A stretch of DNA of 12,027 bases from positions 1 to 12,027 of the forward strand of contig CAZGPZ010000032.1 in assembly GCA_964527385.1 (NCBI GenBank), given 5' to 3'. The translations under genes were made by a program, and so were the position numbers. This document shows, one piece after another, positions 6,447 to 12,027 of the stretch. Numbering within the stretch: the stretch's first letter is position 1; each line of letters opens with the position of its first letter. Source of the DNA: JANWHZ01 sp964527385 (lineage in GTDB: Bacteria; Patescibacteriota; Saccharimonadia; Saccharimonadales; UBA4665). Below the pieces are notes generated by a model that had not been told where the DNA came from, did not search any database, and saw only the letters and a list, made by a program, of their open reading frames with translations.

Positions 6447-6632
6447 ATGACTGCAACAACACAAGAAACCGATCCGGCACAAGCCGGCGAAGAAAAAATG
6501 GAAAATGAACAGCCATCGGCAGGCCAACAGGCGCTGCGTGAAGCTGGGGTGACGTACCAGAACCCTCACTACCCTGAGTTTGAATTTAGGACAACCGGGA
6601 CAGCATGGGAGCGGGAACAGCCCGGGGTTTGA
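6447..6632 (+). CDS. Small acidic protein, 61 residues, unknown function
   Basis: An ORF with one of the best ribosome binding sites in the window, AAGGAG ending 5 nt before the ATG. The protein is hydrophilic and acidic in its first half (about ten Glu or Asp in 40 residues, with QETDPAQAGEEK at 6-17). The second half, from about residue 35, holds aromatic residues (TYQNPHYPEFEFR, 36-48) and a Trp near the end. It has no membrane segment, no signal peptide and no cysteine. I recognise no family; it reads like an unstructured or partner-binding small protein. It stands alone, with a terminator-like hairpin and structured leader just upstream and a 16-bp inverted repeat 38 nt downstream, so it appears to be a unit of its own. 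A short GC-rich hairpin (CCGGG/CCCGG, about 6622-6637) covers the stop codon. Confidence 0.6.
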   Translation: MTATTQETDPAQAGEEKMENEQPSAGQQALREAGVTYQNPHYPEFEFRTTGTAWEREQPGV

Positions 6633-6670
6633 TCCCGGCGTTGTACTCGAAAATATTAGCATAGGGCAAC

Positions 6671-6716
6671 AATATAATAGCGGGCACTCCTACGCCAGGA
6701 TGCCCGCTATTATATT
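6671..6716. terminator. Perfect 16-bp inverted repeat, probable (bidirectional) terminator
   Basis: AATATAATAGCGGGCA (6671-6686) is matched exactly by its complement at 6701-6716. The inside holds an unpaired C, a further 4-bp stem TCCT/AGGA and a 5-nt loop. The stem has a GC core and an AT-rich base and sits between the 61-codon ORF and the sensor kinase gene. The T-run after it is short (TTTCT), so the terminator reading is not certain. Each arm contains a TATAAT or its complement, so an operator or promoter role is possible. Confidence 0.55.
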
Positions 6717-6742
6717 TCTATATCGGCGCACAATGGTGCTTA

Positions 6743-6751
6743 TGCTAGTAT
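6743..6751 (+). promoter_or_regulatory. Extended -10 promoter for a leaderless sensor kinase mRNA
   Basis: TAGTAT (6746-6751) is preceded by TGC (6743-6745), an extended -10 motif, and lies 7 nt before the ATG at 6759. A weak TCGGCG (6723-6728) sits 17 bp upstream. No Shine-Dalgarno site precedes the start. Confidence 0.5.
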
Positions 6752-6758
6752 TGAAGTT

Positions 6759-8216
6759 ATGACTGAAGCGCTCTCCTTCAGGTCGCTCAAAACCAGGACG
6801 GTGCAAAACCGGTTCAATATTATTGTCGGCCTTTTGCTCTTCATACTGGCATTCGGGTTGGTAGAGTCCATCGCGTCCGTCAAAGTAATGTCCGGAATTC
6901 GCGCCTACGTCAGCGGCGAGGGATTGTGGTCAAAGGCGCAAAAAGAAGCCGACAGCTACCTCGTTAAATATACTTCGACGCATAACGAGTCCGACTACCA
7001 AGAATTCCTGCTCTACACCGGCGTCCAGCTGGGAGACCACCAGGCGCGGATAGAAATGGACAAACCGAACCCGAACGAAACGCTTGTTCGCCAAGGTTTC
7101 ATCCAAGGAGGGAACAATCCTAGCGACGTGGACGATTTAATTTTCTTGTATAGGAATTTGAAGGACAACTCGCTCATGCGCCCGGCAGTCTCGACTTGGA
7201 AGCAAGGCGACATAGTCACCGCCAAAATGATAGCCCTCGCGAGTGAAATCCATGCCTTGGTGACAAGCCGTGCTACGGTCACCACCGCAGGACAGGCCGC
7301 ATGGGACGCGGAGTTAGCCACGCTCGTCGCAAGGACATACACGCTCGACAGGCAGTTGACCGTGCTGGAAAACCAGTTTTCTGCAGGGCTCGGCCAGGCA
7401 TCACGGCGGGTGTCACGGTATTTATATAGCATTACGTTCTTCATGACCGGCTTGTTGGGCATATTGACCCTTGTGTTCGCAGTACGCAGCGCACGTTCGA
7501 TCATCCAGCTCGACAAACAGAAAACCGAGTTCGTATCCCTGGCGTCCCACCAACTTCGGACGCCTTTGACAGCCATGAATTGGTATGCTGAAGCCTTGCT
7601 CTCCGAAACTGCTGGGCCAATTACCAAGCAGCAGCGCGAGTACCTAAGCGAGCTGCAAGGCGGCGGGCAGCGGATGGCGGCGCTGATCAGCGACCTCCTG
7701 AAGATGTCAAGCTTGGATCTGGGCACATACCATCCAGAGTTCAAAAAGGTAGACATCGAGCACGTCATCAACACGATTTCCAGGGACCTGCAACCGCTAA
7801 TCACGCAAAATGGGCTGCATCTTTCGGTGCAGATCGAGCCGGACGTGCCGCAACTTACCATTGACGAACAGTTACTTTCAGGCGTTTTGCAGAACCTCGT
7901 GTCCAACAGTGTGAAATACAGCCGCCACGGCGGTAAAATATCGGTGAGCGTGCGCAAGCAACGGCGCAATATCCTTATCCATGTCGCTGACAACGGTATC
8001 GGCATCCCCGACAAGCAACAGAAACATATTTTCAGCAAACTCTTCCGCGCCGACAACGCCCAGAAGGTCGATGCGAATGGCACGGGCCTCGGGCTCTATA
8101 TCGTCAAAGCAATGACGCGCAGCATGGGCGGCAAAGTATGGTTTGAGTCAACTGAACACAAGGGCACGGATTTTTATATTCGGTTGCCCATATACAATAC
8201 AAAGCCGCGCGCATAA
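6759..8216 (+). CDS. Membrane sensor histidine kinase without HAMP domain
   Basis: A 485-residue two-component sensor. Residues 21-43 and about 222-242 are membrane segments enclosing a 180-residue extracytoplasmic domain that looks all-helical and that I cannot assign to a family. A short linker, about 14 residues, leads directly into the HisKA dimerisation domain; there is no HAMP or PAS domain. The phospho-accepting residue is His264 in ASHQLRTPLTA (262-272). The ATPase part has an N-box (NLVSNSVKYS, 379-388), G1 (DNGIGIP, 411-417), an F-box (FSKLFRAD, 425-432) and G2 (GTGLGLYI, 441-448), so all catalytic motifs are intact. It should phosphorylate itself and pass the phosphate to the receiver protein encoded 12 nt downstream. 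The 17-residue segment around the H-box is typical of kinases from Patescibacteria. The start has a -10 motif at leaderless distance. Confidence 0.95.
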   Translation: MTEALSFRSLKTRTVQNRFNIIVGLLLFILAFGLVESIASVKVMSGIRAYVSGEGLWSKAQKEADSYLVKYTSTHNESDYQEFLLYTGVQLGDHQARIEMDKPNPNETLVRQGFIQGGNNPSDVDDLIFLYRNLKDNSLMRPAVSTWKQGDIVTAKMIALASEIHALVTSRATVTTAGQAAWDAELATLVARTYTLDRQLTVLENQFSAGLGQASRRVSRYLYSITFFMTGLLGILTLVFAVRSARSIIQLDKQKTEFVSLASHQLRTPLTAMNWYAEALLSETAGPITKQQREYLSELQGGGQRMAALISDLLKMSSLDLGTYHPEFKKVDIEHVINTISRDLQPLITQNGLHLSVQIEPDVPQLTIDEQLLSGVLQNLVSNSVKYSRHGGKISVSVRKQRRNILIHVADNGIGIPDKQQKHIFSKLFRADNAQKVDANGTGLGLYIVKAMTRSMGGKVWFESTEHKGTDFYIRLPIYNTKPRA

Positions 8217-8228
8217 AGGAGGTTCCGG

Positions 8229-8627
8229 GTGCCAAACCAAAAGATAGTCCATGTCATCGAAGATGACCCATCGATGCTCAGGATATTGTCGGCAACGCTC
8301 CAGAAGGAAGGTTTCACGGTCCGCACGTCGCAAGACGGCAAGCAAGGCCTGGACGCCGCACTGCTGGAGATGCCAGACCTTATCCTGCTTGACCTTTTGC
8401 TGCCAACAATGCCTGGTACCGAAGTACTCAAAGCGCTCCGGGCAGACAAGCGTGGTGCCACGGTGCCAGTAATGATCGTCACCAACCTCGACGAAAACGA
8501 TACTATTTACAAGTCAGTGGCAAAAGCGTCGTCGACATATATCATCAAAAGCAATTCTTCGCTTGCGTATATCGTGCAAGAGGTGAAACGCCTGCTCACG
8601 GGAGACACCGGCCAAACACAAGCATGA
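8229..8627 (+). CDS. Receiver-only response regulator
   Basis: A 132-residue protein made of one CheY-like receiver domain. The acidic pocket is Glu11-Asp12-Asp13, the phospho-acceptor is Asp55 in LLDLLLP (53-59), the switch residue is Thr85 and the conserved lysine is Lys107. No DNA-binding or enzymatic output domain follows; only about a dozen residues remain after the last helix. It starts with GTG, chosen because a near-perfect AAGGAGG (8216-8222) lies 6 nt upstream and overlaps the stop of the kinase gene. The kinase and this gene therefore form an operon, and this is its probable cognate partner. With no output domain it should act by binding another protein, possibly one encoded nearby (inference). 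Confidence 0.93.
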   Translation: MPNQKIVHVIEDDPSMLRILSATLQKEGFTVRTSQDGKQGLDAALLEMPDLILLDLLLPTMPGTEVLKALRADKRGATVPVMIVTNLDENDTIYKSVAKASSTYIIKSNSSLAYIVQEVKRLLTGDTGQTQA

Positions 8628-8633
8628 TAGAAT
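8625..8633 (+). promoter_or_regulatory. Extended -10 promoter for the Pro/Gln-rich membrane protein
   Basis: TGA followed by TAGAAT (8628-8633) matches an extended -10 motif and overlaps the stop codon of the receiver gene. A transcript from about 8640 would have a 27-nt leader with AGGCGG (8657-8662) ahead of ATG 8667. This promoter would allow expression apart from the kinase operon. Confidence 0.4.
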
Positions 8634-8666
8634 GTGCTCAAACTTCAAATAACGATAGGCGGTAGC

Positions 8667-9872
8667 ATGCAGAACGACCAACCGAACCCTTGGGACCCTA
8701 CCCAGCAACCACCACAGTACAACCCATATCCGGCGCAAATGCCGCCGCAAAGCGCACAAATACCTCCAGTACCGCCGCAACCGCCGCAGCCTATAGCGCA
8801 ACCAACCCAGCCCTATTATGGCGCGCCCCAGCCGGCACAACCTCAGGCTCCACAAGCACCGTTCATGGCGCAGCCAGCACAACCACCGACGGCTTTGCCG
8901 TCCCAGCCTGCCCAACAACCATGGTTAGCCCAACCCGCGCCTAAGCCAATGTACCCAACCCAATACCCGCAACAGCAACAATACCAACCACAACCACAGC
9001 AAAGTTATGCCCAACCGAAATCGTTTTTCCAGAAATTCAAGCTACGACTGCCGTGGCGCCCGAAAGCTATCGCCGCCGTCGCAGTCGTCGTGCTGCTGGT
9101 CGCTGGCGCTGTGTTCGCCGGCACCCAGTTGATCCACCGGCCCATTCACCATGAAGATGTACTGACAGCTATCCAGGCTGCGCAAAATGCAGACCAAGAC
9201 CTGAGCGACGCGCTGCAAACCTACAATGATGAGTCCGTAGGCGCTACAGCGACTGCATCGACTATCGCTATCGCTGCGGGCACGATCAATTCCAAGCTCG
9301 CAGACGCCAAATCCCAGGTCGACGCCTTAAAAAAATCCGCTGTCTTGGGCGACGGCAAAGTCAGCACTGCCTTCCAGGCTTATGACAAGAAGTTCGGGCC
9401 ATATGTCGATTACTTGCAGCAAAACAACAGTGACTTCACGAAGATAGGCCCCATCGTCAATGGTGCCATGGCCAAATTGCAATCAGCGATCAATAACGTG
9501 CCTTCAAGCAACAGCAAAATGCCGTCGTATTTGAGTAATTTGAAATCGCAGCTCGAAGCAATCAATAAACAACTCGGCAGCGTCCAAGTACAAAGCGACA
9601 CGAACAAACAAGGCCTAACTGCCTTCAAAGCGTACATCAGCAGCTGGCTGGACGATGTCGGGCAAGCCCAAAGCGACCTCGCCGGTGGCAGCGACTATTA
9701 CACGGTCGTCGAAGATTTGTTTAAGATCGACTCAGCCCAGACGAAACTCTACAACGCGCTCGACAATGTCAACACGCAGGAATCTGCCAACCTCAAGCGC
9801 CTCGACCCAGAAAACGAGTTCAACGCGTTAACCTCTGCGCTGACAAACTTGTCGCTCAGTATCACTAATTAA
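8667..9872 (+). CDS. Pro/Gln-rich single-pass membrane protein, unknown function
   Basis: A 401-residue protein in three parts. Residues 1-118 are a low-complexity segment dominated by Pro, Gln, Ala and Tyr. A short basic stretch (FFQKFKLRLPWRPK, 120-133) precedes a single membrane span at about 134-154. By the positive-inside rule the Pro/Gln segment is cytoplasmic. Residues 155-401 form an extracytoplasmic domain with no cysteine, rich in Ala, Asp, Lys and Gln and with helical heptad-like spacing (for example around 190-240 and 280-330). I recognise no family. The start at ATG 8667 is preferred over GTG 8634 because AGGCGG ends 4 nt upstream and an extended -10 lies just before 8634. It follows the receiver gene by 39 nt, so it may be an output or auxiliary part of the same signalling unit (inference). 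It ends 9 bases from the convergent receiver gene. Confidence 0.88.
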   Translation: MQNDQPNPWDPTQQPPQYNPYPAQMPPQSAQIPPVPPQPPQPIAQPTQPYYGAPQPAQPQAPQAPFMAQPAQPPTALPSQPAQQPWLAQPAPKPMYPTQYPQQQQYQPQPQQSYAQPKSFFQKFKLRLPWRPKAIAAVAVVVLLVAGAVFAGTQLIHRPIHHEDVLTAIQAAQNADQDLSDALQTYNDESVGATATASTIAIAAGTINSKLADAKSQVDALKKSAVLGDGKVSTAFQAYDKKFGPYVDYLQQNNSDFTKIGPIVNGAMAKLQSAINNVPSSNSKMPSYLSNLKSQLEAINKQLGSVQVQSDTNKQGLTAFKAYISSWLDDVGQAQSDLAGGSDYYTVVEDLFKIDSAQTKLYNALDNVNTQESANLKRLDPENEFNALTSALTNLSLSITN

Positions 9873-9881
9873 GCATGCGGC

Positions 9882-10322
9882 TCATGCAGTTGCACTAGAT
9901 GAAGGGTCTTGCTGCTCATTCGGCACGACTGTAGATTTGCTCAAGATGTGGTTGACCATTTGGTCAAGCTGGTCGTCGGACAGGTTCGCTTTGACAGCAT
10001 AACCCTCGATGCCCCAATTGCGCAGGCCGGCCGGCGCGTCGGCTTCGTTCAGGTTGGAGATGATGAGCACGCGGATGTGTTTGCCCCATTCGCTCTCGCG
10101 CATGCGTTTGAGGATCTGGTCGCCGGCCACGCCGGGAACCATGAGATCAAGCAGGACCAGGCTCGGCCGTTCGAGCTCAATCAGCACTAACGCCTCGTTG
10201 CCCTCGTACGCAACGGTGCAAGTATAGCCAAGGATTTCCATGCGCGTTTTATAAATTTCTGCCAGGCTGGTATTGTCTTCGACTATCACGATTTTGGCGA
10301 GTGAATCAATGCTGTTGTCCAT
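9882..10322 (-). CDS. Second receiver-only response regulator
   Basis: A 146-residue CheY-like receiver. The acidic pair is Glu15-Asp16, the phospho-acceptor Asp59 in LLDLMVP (57-63), the switch residue Ser89 in IISNLNEAD (87-95) and the conserved lysine Lys111 in YAVKANLS (108-115). The last 18 residues are a polar, Ser-rich tail without a domain. It has no output domain, like the receiver at 8229, but the two are clearly divergent in sequence. It points toward the kinase cluster on the opposite strand, and its stop is 9 bases from the stop of the Pro/Gln-rich protein. It could be a second target of the nearby kinase, a phosphate sink, or a partner of a kinase elsewhere. A TACAAT ends 7 nt before the ATG and there is no Shine-Dalgarno site, so it is probably made from a leaderless mRNA. 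Confidence 0.92.
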   Translation of the reverse strand: MDNSIDSLAKIVIVEDNTSLAEIYKTRMEILGYTCTVAYEGNEALVLIELERPSLVLLDLMVPGVAGDQILKRMRESEWGKHIRVLIISNLNEADAPAGLRNWGIEGYAVKANLSDDQLDQMVNHILSKSTVVPNEQQDPSSSATA

Positions 10323-10329
10323 GATGATG

Positions 10330-10335
10330 ATTGTA
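10330..10335 (-). promoter_or_regulatory. Candidate -10 element for a leaderless receiver mRNA
   Basis: TACAAT on the minus strand lies 7 nt before the ATG at 10322, the same hexamer and spacing as before the GH3 gene. It falls in the 46-base gap after the purF stop, so the gene can be transcribed on its own. Confidence 0.5.
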
Positions 10336-10368
10336 CTACGAATAGATGCGCGCTTGCACTAGTTGTGC

Positions 10369-11805
10369 CTAAATGCCTTCCATGCTAACGGGCTGTTTTA
10401 TTTCAGCCTGACGCTCACCGATGCTAATAGGATAGACACCCGTAAAACAAGAAAGGTTGAACATGCGCGCCGGCAGCCCGGTTGCCGCCAGCATGCCGCC
10501 AAGCGACAAATAGCCAAGCTTGGTACACGGTTTCTTGCCGCTCATTTTTTGGCGCATCTGTTCGATGGTCATAGTAGCCGCGGCGAGATCGTCCTGCCTC
10601 GGCGTATCTATACCGTAGAAATCCGGGAACCGTACGGGAGGTGAAGCTATTAGCACGCTGACCGACTTGGCGCCTGACGCGTAGACGAGTTCAACAAGCC
10701 GGGGCATGGTATTTAACCGCACAATCGAATCGTCGATCAAAATTATATCCTTGCCCTCGACAGCCTCGGGTATGATGTTGTGCTTCCGGCGCAGCTGGCG
10801 GCGGCGGTCGTCGTGGGTCGGCTGCATGAATGTCCGGCCGATGAAACGGTTTTTGATGATCGCTTGCGAGTGCCGCAGCCGAAGCGCGTCAGCATATCCT
10901 TCGGCGGCGGGGACTGACGTGTCGGGAACCGGCACGACAACGATGTTCTTCCGGTCGCCATCCGGCGGATGTTCGCGCGCGAGCTGCTGCCCGAACCGGC
11001 GGCGTACCTCGTTGACGCTCTTGCCATACAGTCGGCTGTCGTGGCGGGCAAAGTAGACGAATTCAAACATGTCCAGCTTGTGCACGCCTTTAGCTAATTG
11101 GCGCGACGTTAACGCATTGTGCTCTATGACAAGCATCTCGCCCGGCTCTATGTCCCTAATAAAGGTGGCGCCAATAATATCTAGCCCGCACGTTTCAGAA
11201 GCGACCGCGTAGCCGCCACCGACCTTGCCCAACGACAACGGGCGGATACCGCAGCTATCGCGGAATGCCACCAACGTGCCGCCGTGTATGGCGACCGCCG
11301 AAAACGCCCCCGTGAAGAGCGGGTATGCTTTCTTGATTGCATCCGGCAACGCCGCGCCCATACGGATGTATTGGCCAATCGCATACCCCATCATTTCGAC
11401 ATCGTTCATGTTCTGGGTGGACATGCCATGTCGGACCAAAAACTTTTCTAATTTTTTGGTCACCGGCAGGTTGCCATTGACACTGAGCGCCAAGCCTATC
11501 TGCTCGTCAATGACCGGTTGCGCGTGACAGTCCTTAGCGCCAGAGGTCGAATAACGGTTGTGCCCAACCGCCATTGAGCCCTGCAAGTATTCCATATCGC
11601 CAGCCGAATACACATCCACGACCATGCCCATGCCACGGCGGGCGCGCATCGGTTGGCCTGCCGCGAAACTCGCGATCCCGCTCGCCTCAACGCCGCGATG
11701 CTGCATCGCGAACAAGCTCTCGTATACCATCGCCGCCGCTTCAGTACCGCGTGAACCTAGAATGATCCCCGCTACCGCGCATTTCTCATTCAGGTCATAG
11801 GGCAT
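10369..11805 (-). CDS. purF: Amidophosphoribosyltransferase (PurF) or PurF-like protein
   Basis: A 478-residue protein of typical PurF length. PurF makes phosphoribosylamine from PRPP and glutamine, the first step of purine synthesis. The N-terminal glutaminase begins at Cys9 after a short leader to be cleaved (MPYDLNEK), with GHNRYSTSGA (81-90), NGNL (110-113) and SETCGLDIIGA (203-213). The phosphoribosyltransferase half has VPVPDTSVPAAEGYA (291-305), GRTFMQPT (323-330) and IDDSIVRLNT (357-366). The last motif normally reads DDSIVRGTT, so two residues of the PRPP loop differ (Gly to Leu, Thr to Asn). The cysteines that carry the Fe-S cluster in Bacillus-type enzymes are mostly missing; Cys453 remains. 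ATG 11805 is chosen because Cys9 then sits at the usual place and a promoter precedes it; the frame is open to 11871. No other purine gene is nearby, which is unusual for a de novo pathway gene. A non-canonical PurF paralog is possible. Confidence 0.88.
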   Translation of the reverse strand: MPYDLNEKCAVAGIILGSRGTEAAAMVYESLFAMQHRGVEASGIASFAAGQPMRARRGMGMVVDVYSAGDMEYLQGSMAVGHNRYSTSGAKDCHAQPVIDEQIGLALSVNGNLPVTKKLEKFLVRHGMSTQNMNDVEMMGYAIGQYIRMGAALPDAIKKAYPLFTGAFSAVAIHGGTLVAFRDSCGIRPLSLGKVGGGYAVASETCGLDIIGATFIRDIEPGEMLVIEHNALTSRQLAKGVHKLDMFEFVYFARHDSRLYGKSVNEVRRRFGQQLAREHPPDGDRKNIVVVPVPDTSVPAAEGYADALRLRHSQAIIKNRFIGRTFMQPTHDDRRRQLRRKHNIIPEAVEGKDIILIDDSIVRLNTMPRLVELVYASGAKSVSVLIASPPVRFPDFYGIDTPRQDDLAAATMTIEQMRQKMSGKKPCTKLGYLSLGGMLAATGLPARMFNLSCFTGVYPISIGERQAEIKQPVSMEGI

Positions 11806-11812
11806 TTCTTTA

Positions 11813-11841
11813 ACAGTACCAAGAACCAACCGGATCGCCAA
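11813..11841 (-). promoter_or_regulatory. Promoter for a leaderless purF mRNA
   Basis: On the minus strand TTGGCG (11841-11836) and TACTGT (11818-11813) are 17 bp apart, and the -10 ends 7 nt before the ATG at 11805. No Shine-Dalgarno site precedes that ATG. Confidence 0.5.
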
Positions 11842-11879
11842 CGTGCGTTTTCTCACAATATTACGCTGCAAATGTGGTT

Positions 11880-11888
11880 TGCTATACT
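11880..11888 (+). promoter_or_regulatory. Extended -10 promoter for the isochorismatase-like gene
   Basis: TGC followed by TATACT (11883-11888) is an extended -10 motif, and only 6 nt separate it from the ATG at 11895, so the message is probably leaderless. It lies back to back with the purF promoter in an 89-bp divergent region. Confidence 0.55.
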
Positions 11889-11894
11889 ACAGCC

Positions 11895-12027
11895 ATGGCA
11901 AAGAAAACAAAACATTTGCTGATCGTGATCGACCTCCAAAAAGGCTGGCGGCACAAGACTGCAACCGAACAAGCCATGTTGCGCACTGTCGAACGCATAG
12001 GCCACGGTCTGGTAGATCGGTGGCTCC
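11895..12027 (+). CDS. Isochorismatase-family cysteine hydrolase (partial, N-terminus)
   Basis: The first 44 codons of a gene cut by the right edge. HLLIVIDLQKGW (residues 7-18) is the opening strand of the isochorismatase-like hydrolase fold, in which the aspartate (Asp13) belongs to the catalytic Asp-Lys-Cys triad. Family members include nicotinamidases, ureidoacrylate and N-carbamoyl hydrolases and isochorismatases. The lysine and cysteine lie beyond the window, so the substrate cannot be told. It is divergent from purF. The start is well fixed by the extended -10 element 6 nt upstream. Confidence 0.8.
   Translation, partial: MAKKTKHLLIVIDLQKGWRHKTATEQAMLRTVERIGHGLVDRWL

Noticed and set aside
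7013..8083. 356-codon ORF antisense to the sensor kinase
   Set aside because: It lies wholly opposite a kinase with every catalytic motif intact; its composition is that of an antisense shadow and it has no start signals.
8514..8918. 134-codon minus-strand ORF rich in Arg, Leu and Trp
   Set aside because: It is the antisense of the Pro/Gln-rich repeat codons, which explains its composition.
11806..11871. N-terminal extension of PurF from the TTG at 11871
   Set aside because: It would place the catalytic Cys at residue 31 and run through the -35/-10 pair; ATG 11805 gives the normal short propeptide.
1..12027. CRISPR array, insertion sequence, phage or toxin-antitoxin genes
   Set aside because: No spaced direct repeats, transposase or integrase motifs, terminal inverted repeats or paired small toxin/antitoxin ORFs were seen on either strand.

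Overview
The window most resembles a chromosomal segment from a Patescibacteria/CPR-type bacterium, with Saccharibacteria as the best guess. This rests on protein style rather than on a marker gene. The histidine kinase lacks HAMP and PAS domains and carries an H-box of the form KTEFVSLASHQLRTPLTA. Two stand-alone receiver proteins have no output domain. Coding density is high and G+C looks close to 50%. The standard code with UGA as stop fits all genes, which argues against Gracilibacteria/SR1. No rRNA, tRNA, CRISPR array, transposase or integrase is visible.

Left part (1-3574, mostly minus strand). A histidine phosphatase runs off the left edge. Upstream of it on the same strand is a small P-loop nucleoside-kinase-like protein, then a D-Ala-D-Ala-ligase-like ATP-grasp enzyme. 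About 630 bases with no confident gene follow (2623-3253; at most one 53-codon ORF), and then a short YdeI/OmdA-family protein.

Middle (3690-6183, plus strand). Two exported or membrane-anchored enzymes lie here: a family 3 glycoside hydrolase with an N-terminal membrane anchor, and a secretory-lipase-type alpha/beta hydrolase with a Sec signal peptide and Ser-Asp-His triad. The lipase has its own promoter and ends in a strong intrinsic terminator. Next is a small isolated unit: a structured leader with mutually exclusive hairpins, a 61-codon ORF with a strong Shine-Dalgarno site, and a perfect 16-bp inverted repeat.

Right part (6759-12027). A two-component cluster holds a sensor kinase, a receiver-only response regulator, and a Pro/Gln-rich single-pass membrane protein. 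A second receiver-only regulator converges on these genes from the minus strand. It is followed by a PurF-type amidophosphoribosyltransferase with an altered PRPP loop, and divergently from that by the start of an isochorismatase-family cysteine hydrolase cut by the right edge.

The most striking pattern is regulatory. Seven genes at the head of transcription units (kinase, OmdA, GH3, sensor kinase, minus-strand receiver, purF, isochorismatase-like) have a -10-like TANNNT hexamer ending exactly 6 or 7 nt before the ATG, with no Shine-Dalgarno sequence. This is the layout expected of leaderless mRNAs. Internal genes and genes with long leaders (response regulator, lipase, 61-aa ORF, and more weakly the phosphatase and the Pro/Gln-rich protein) have Shine-Dalgarno sites instead.
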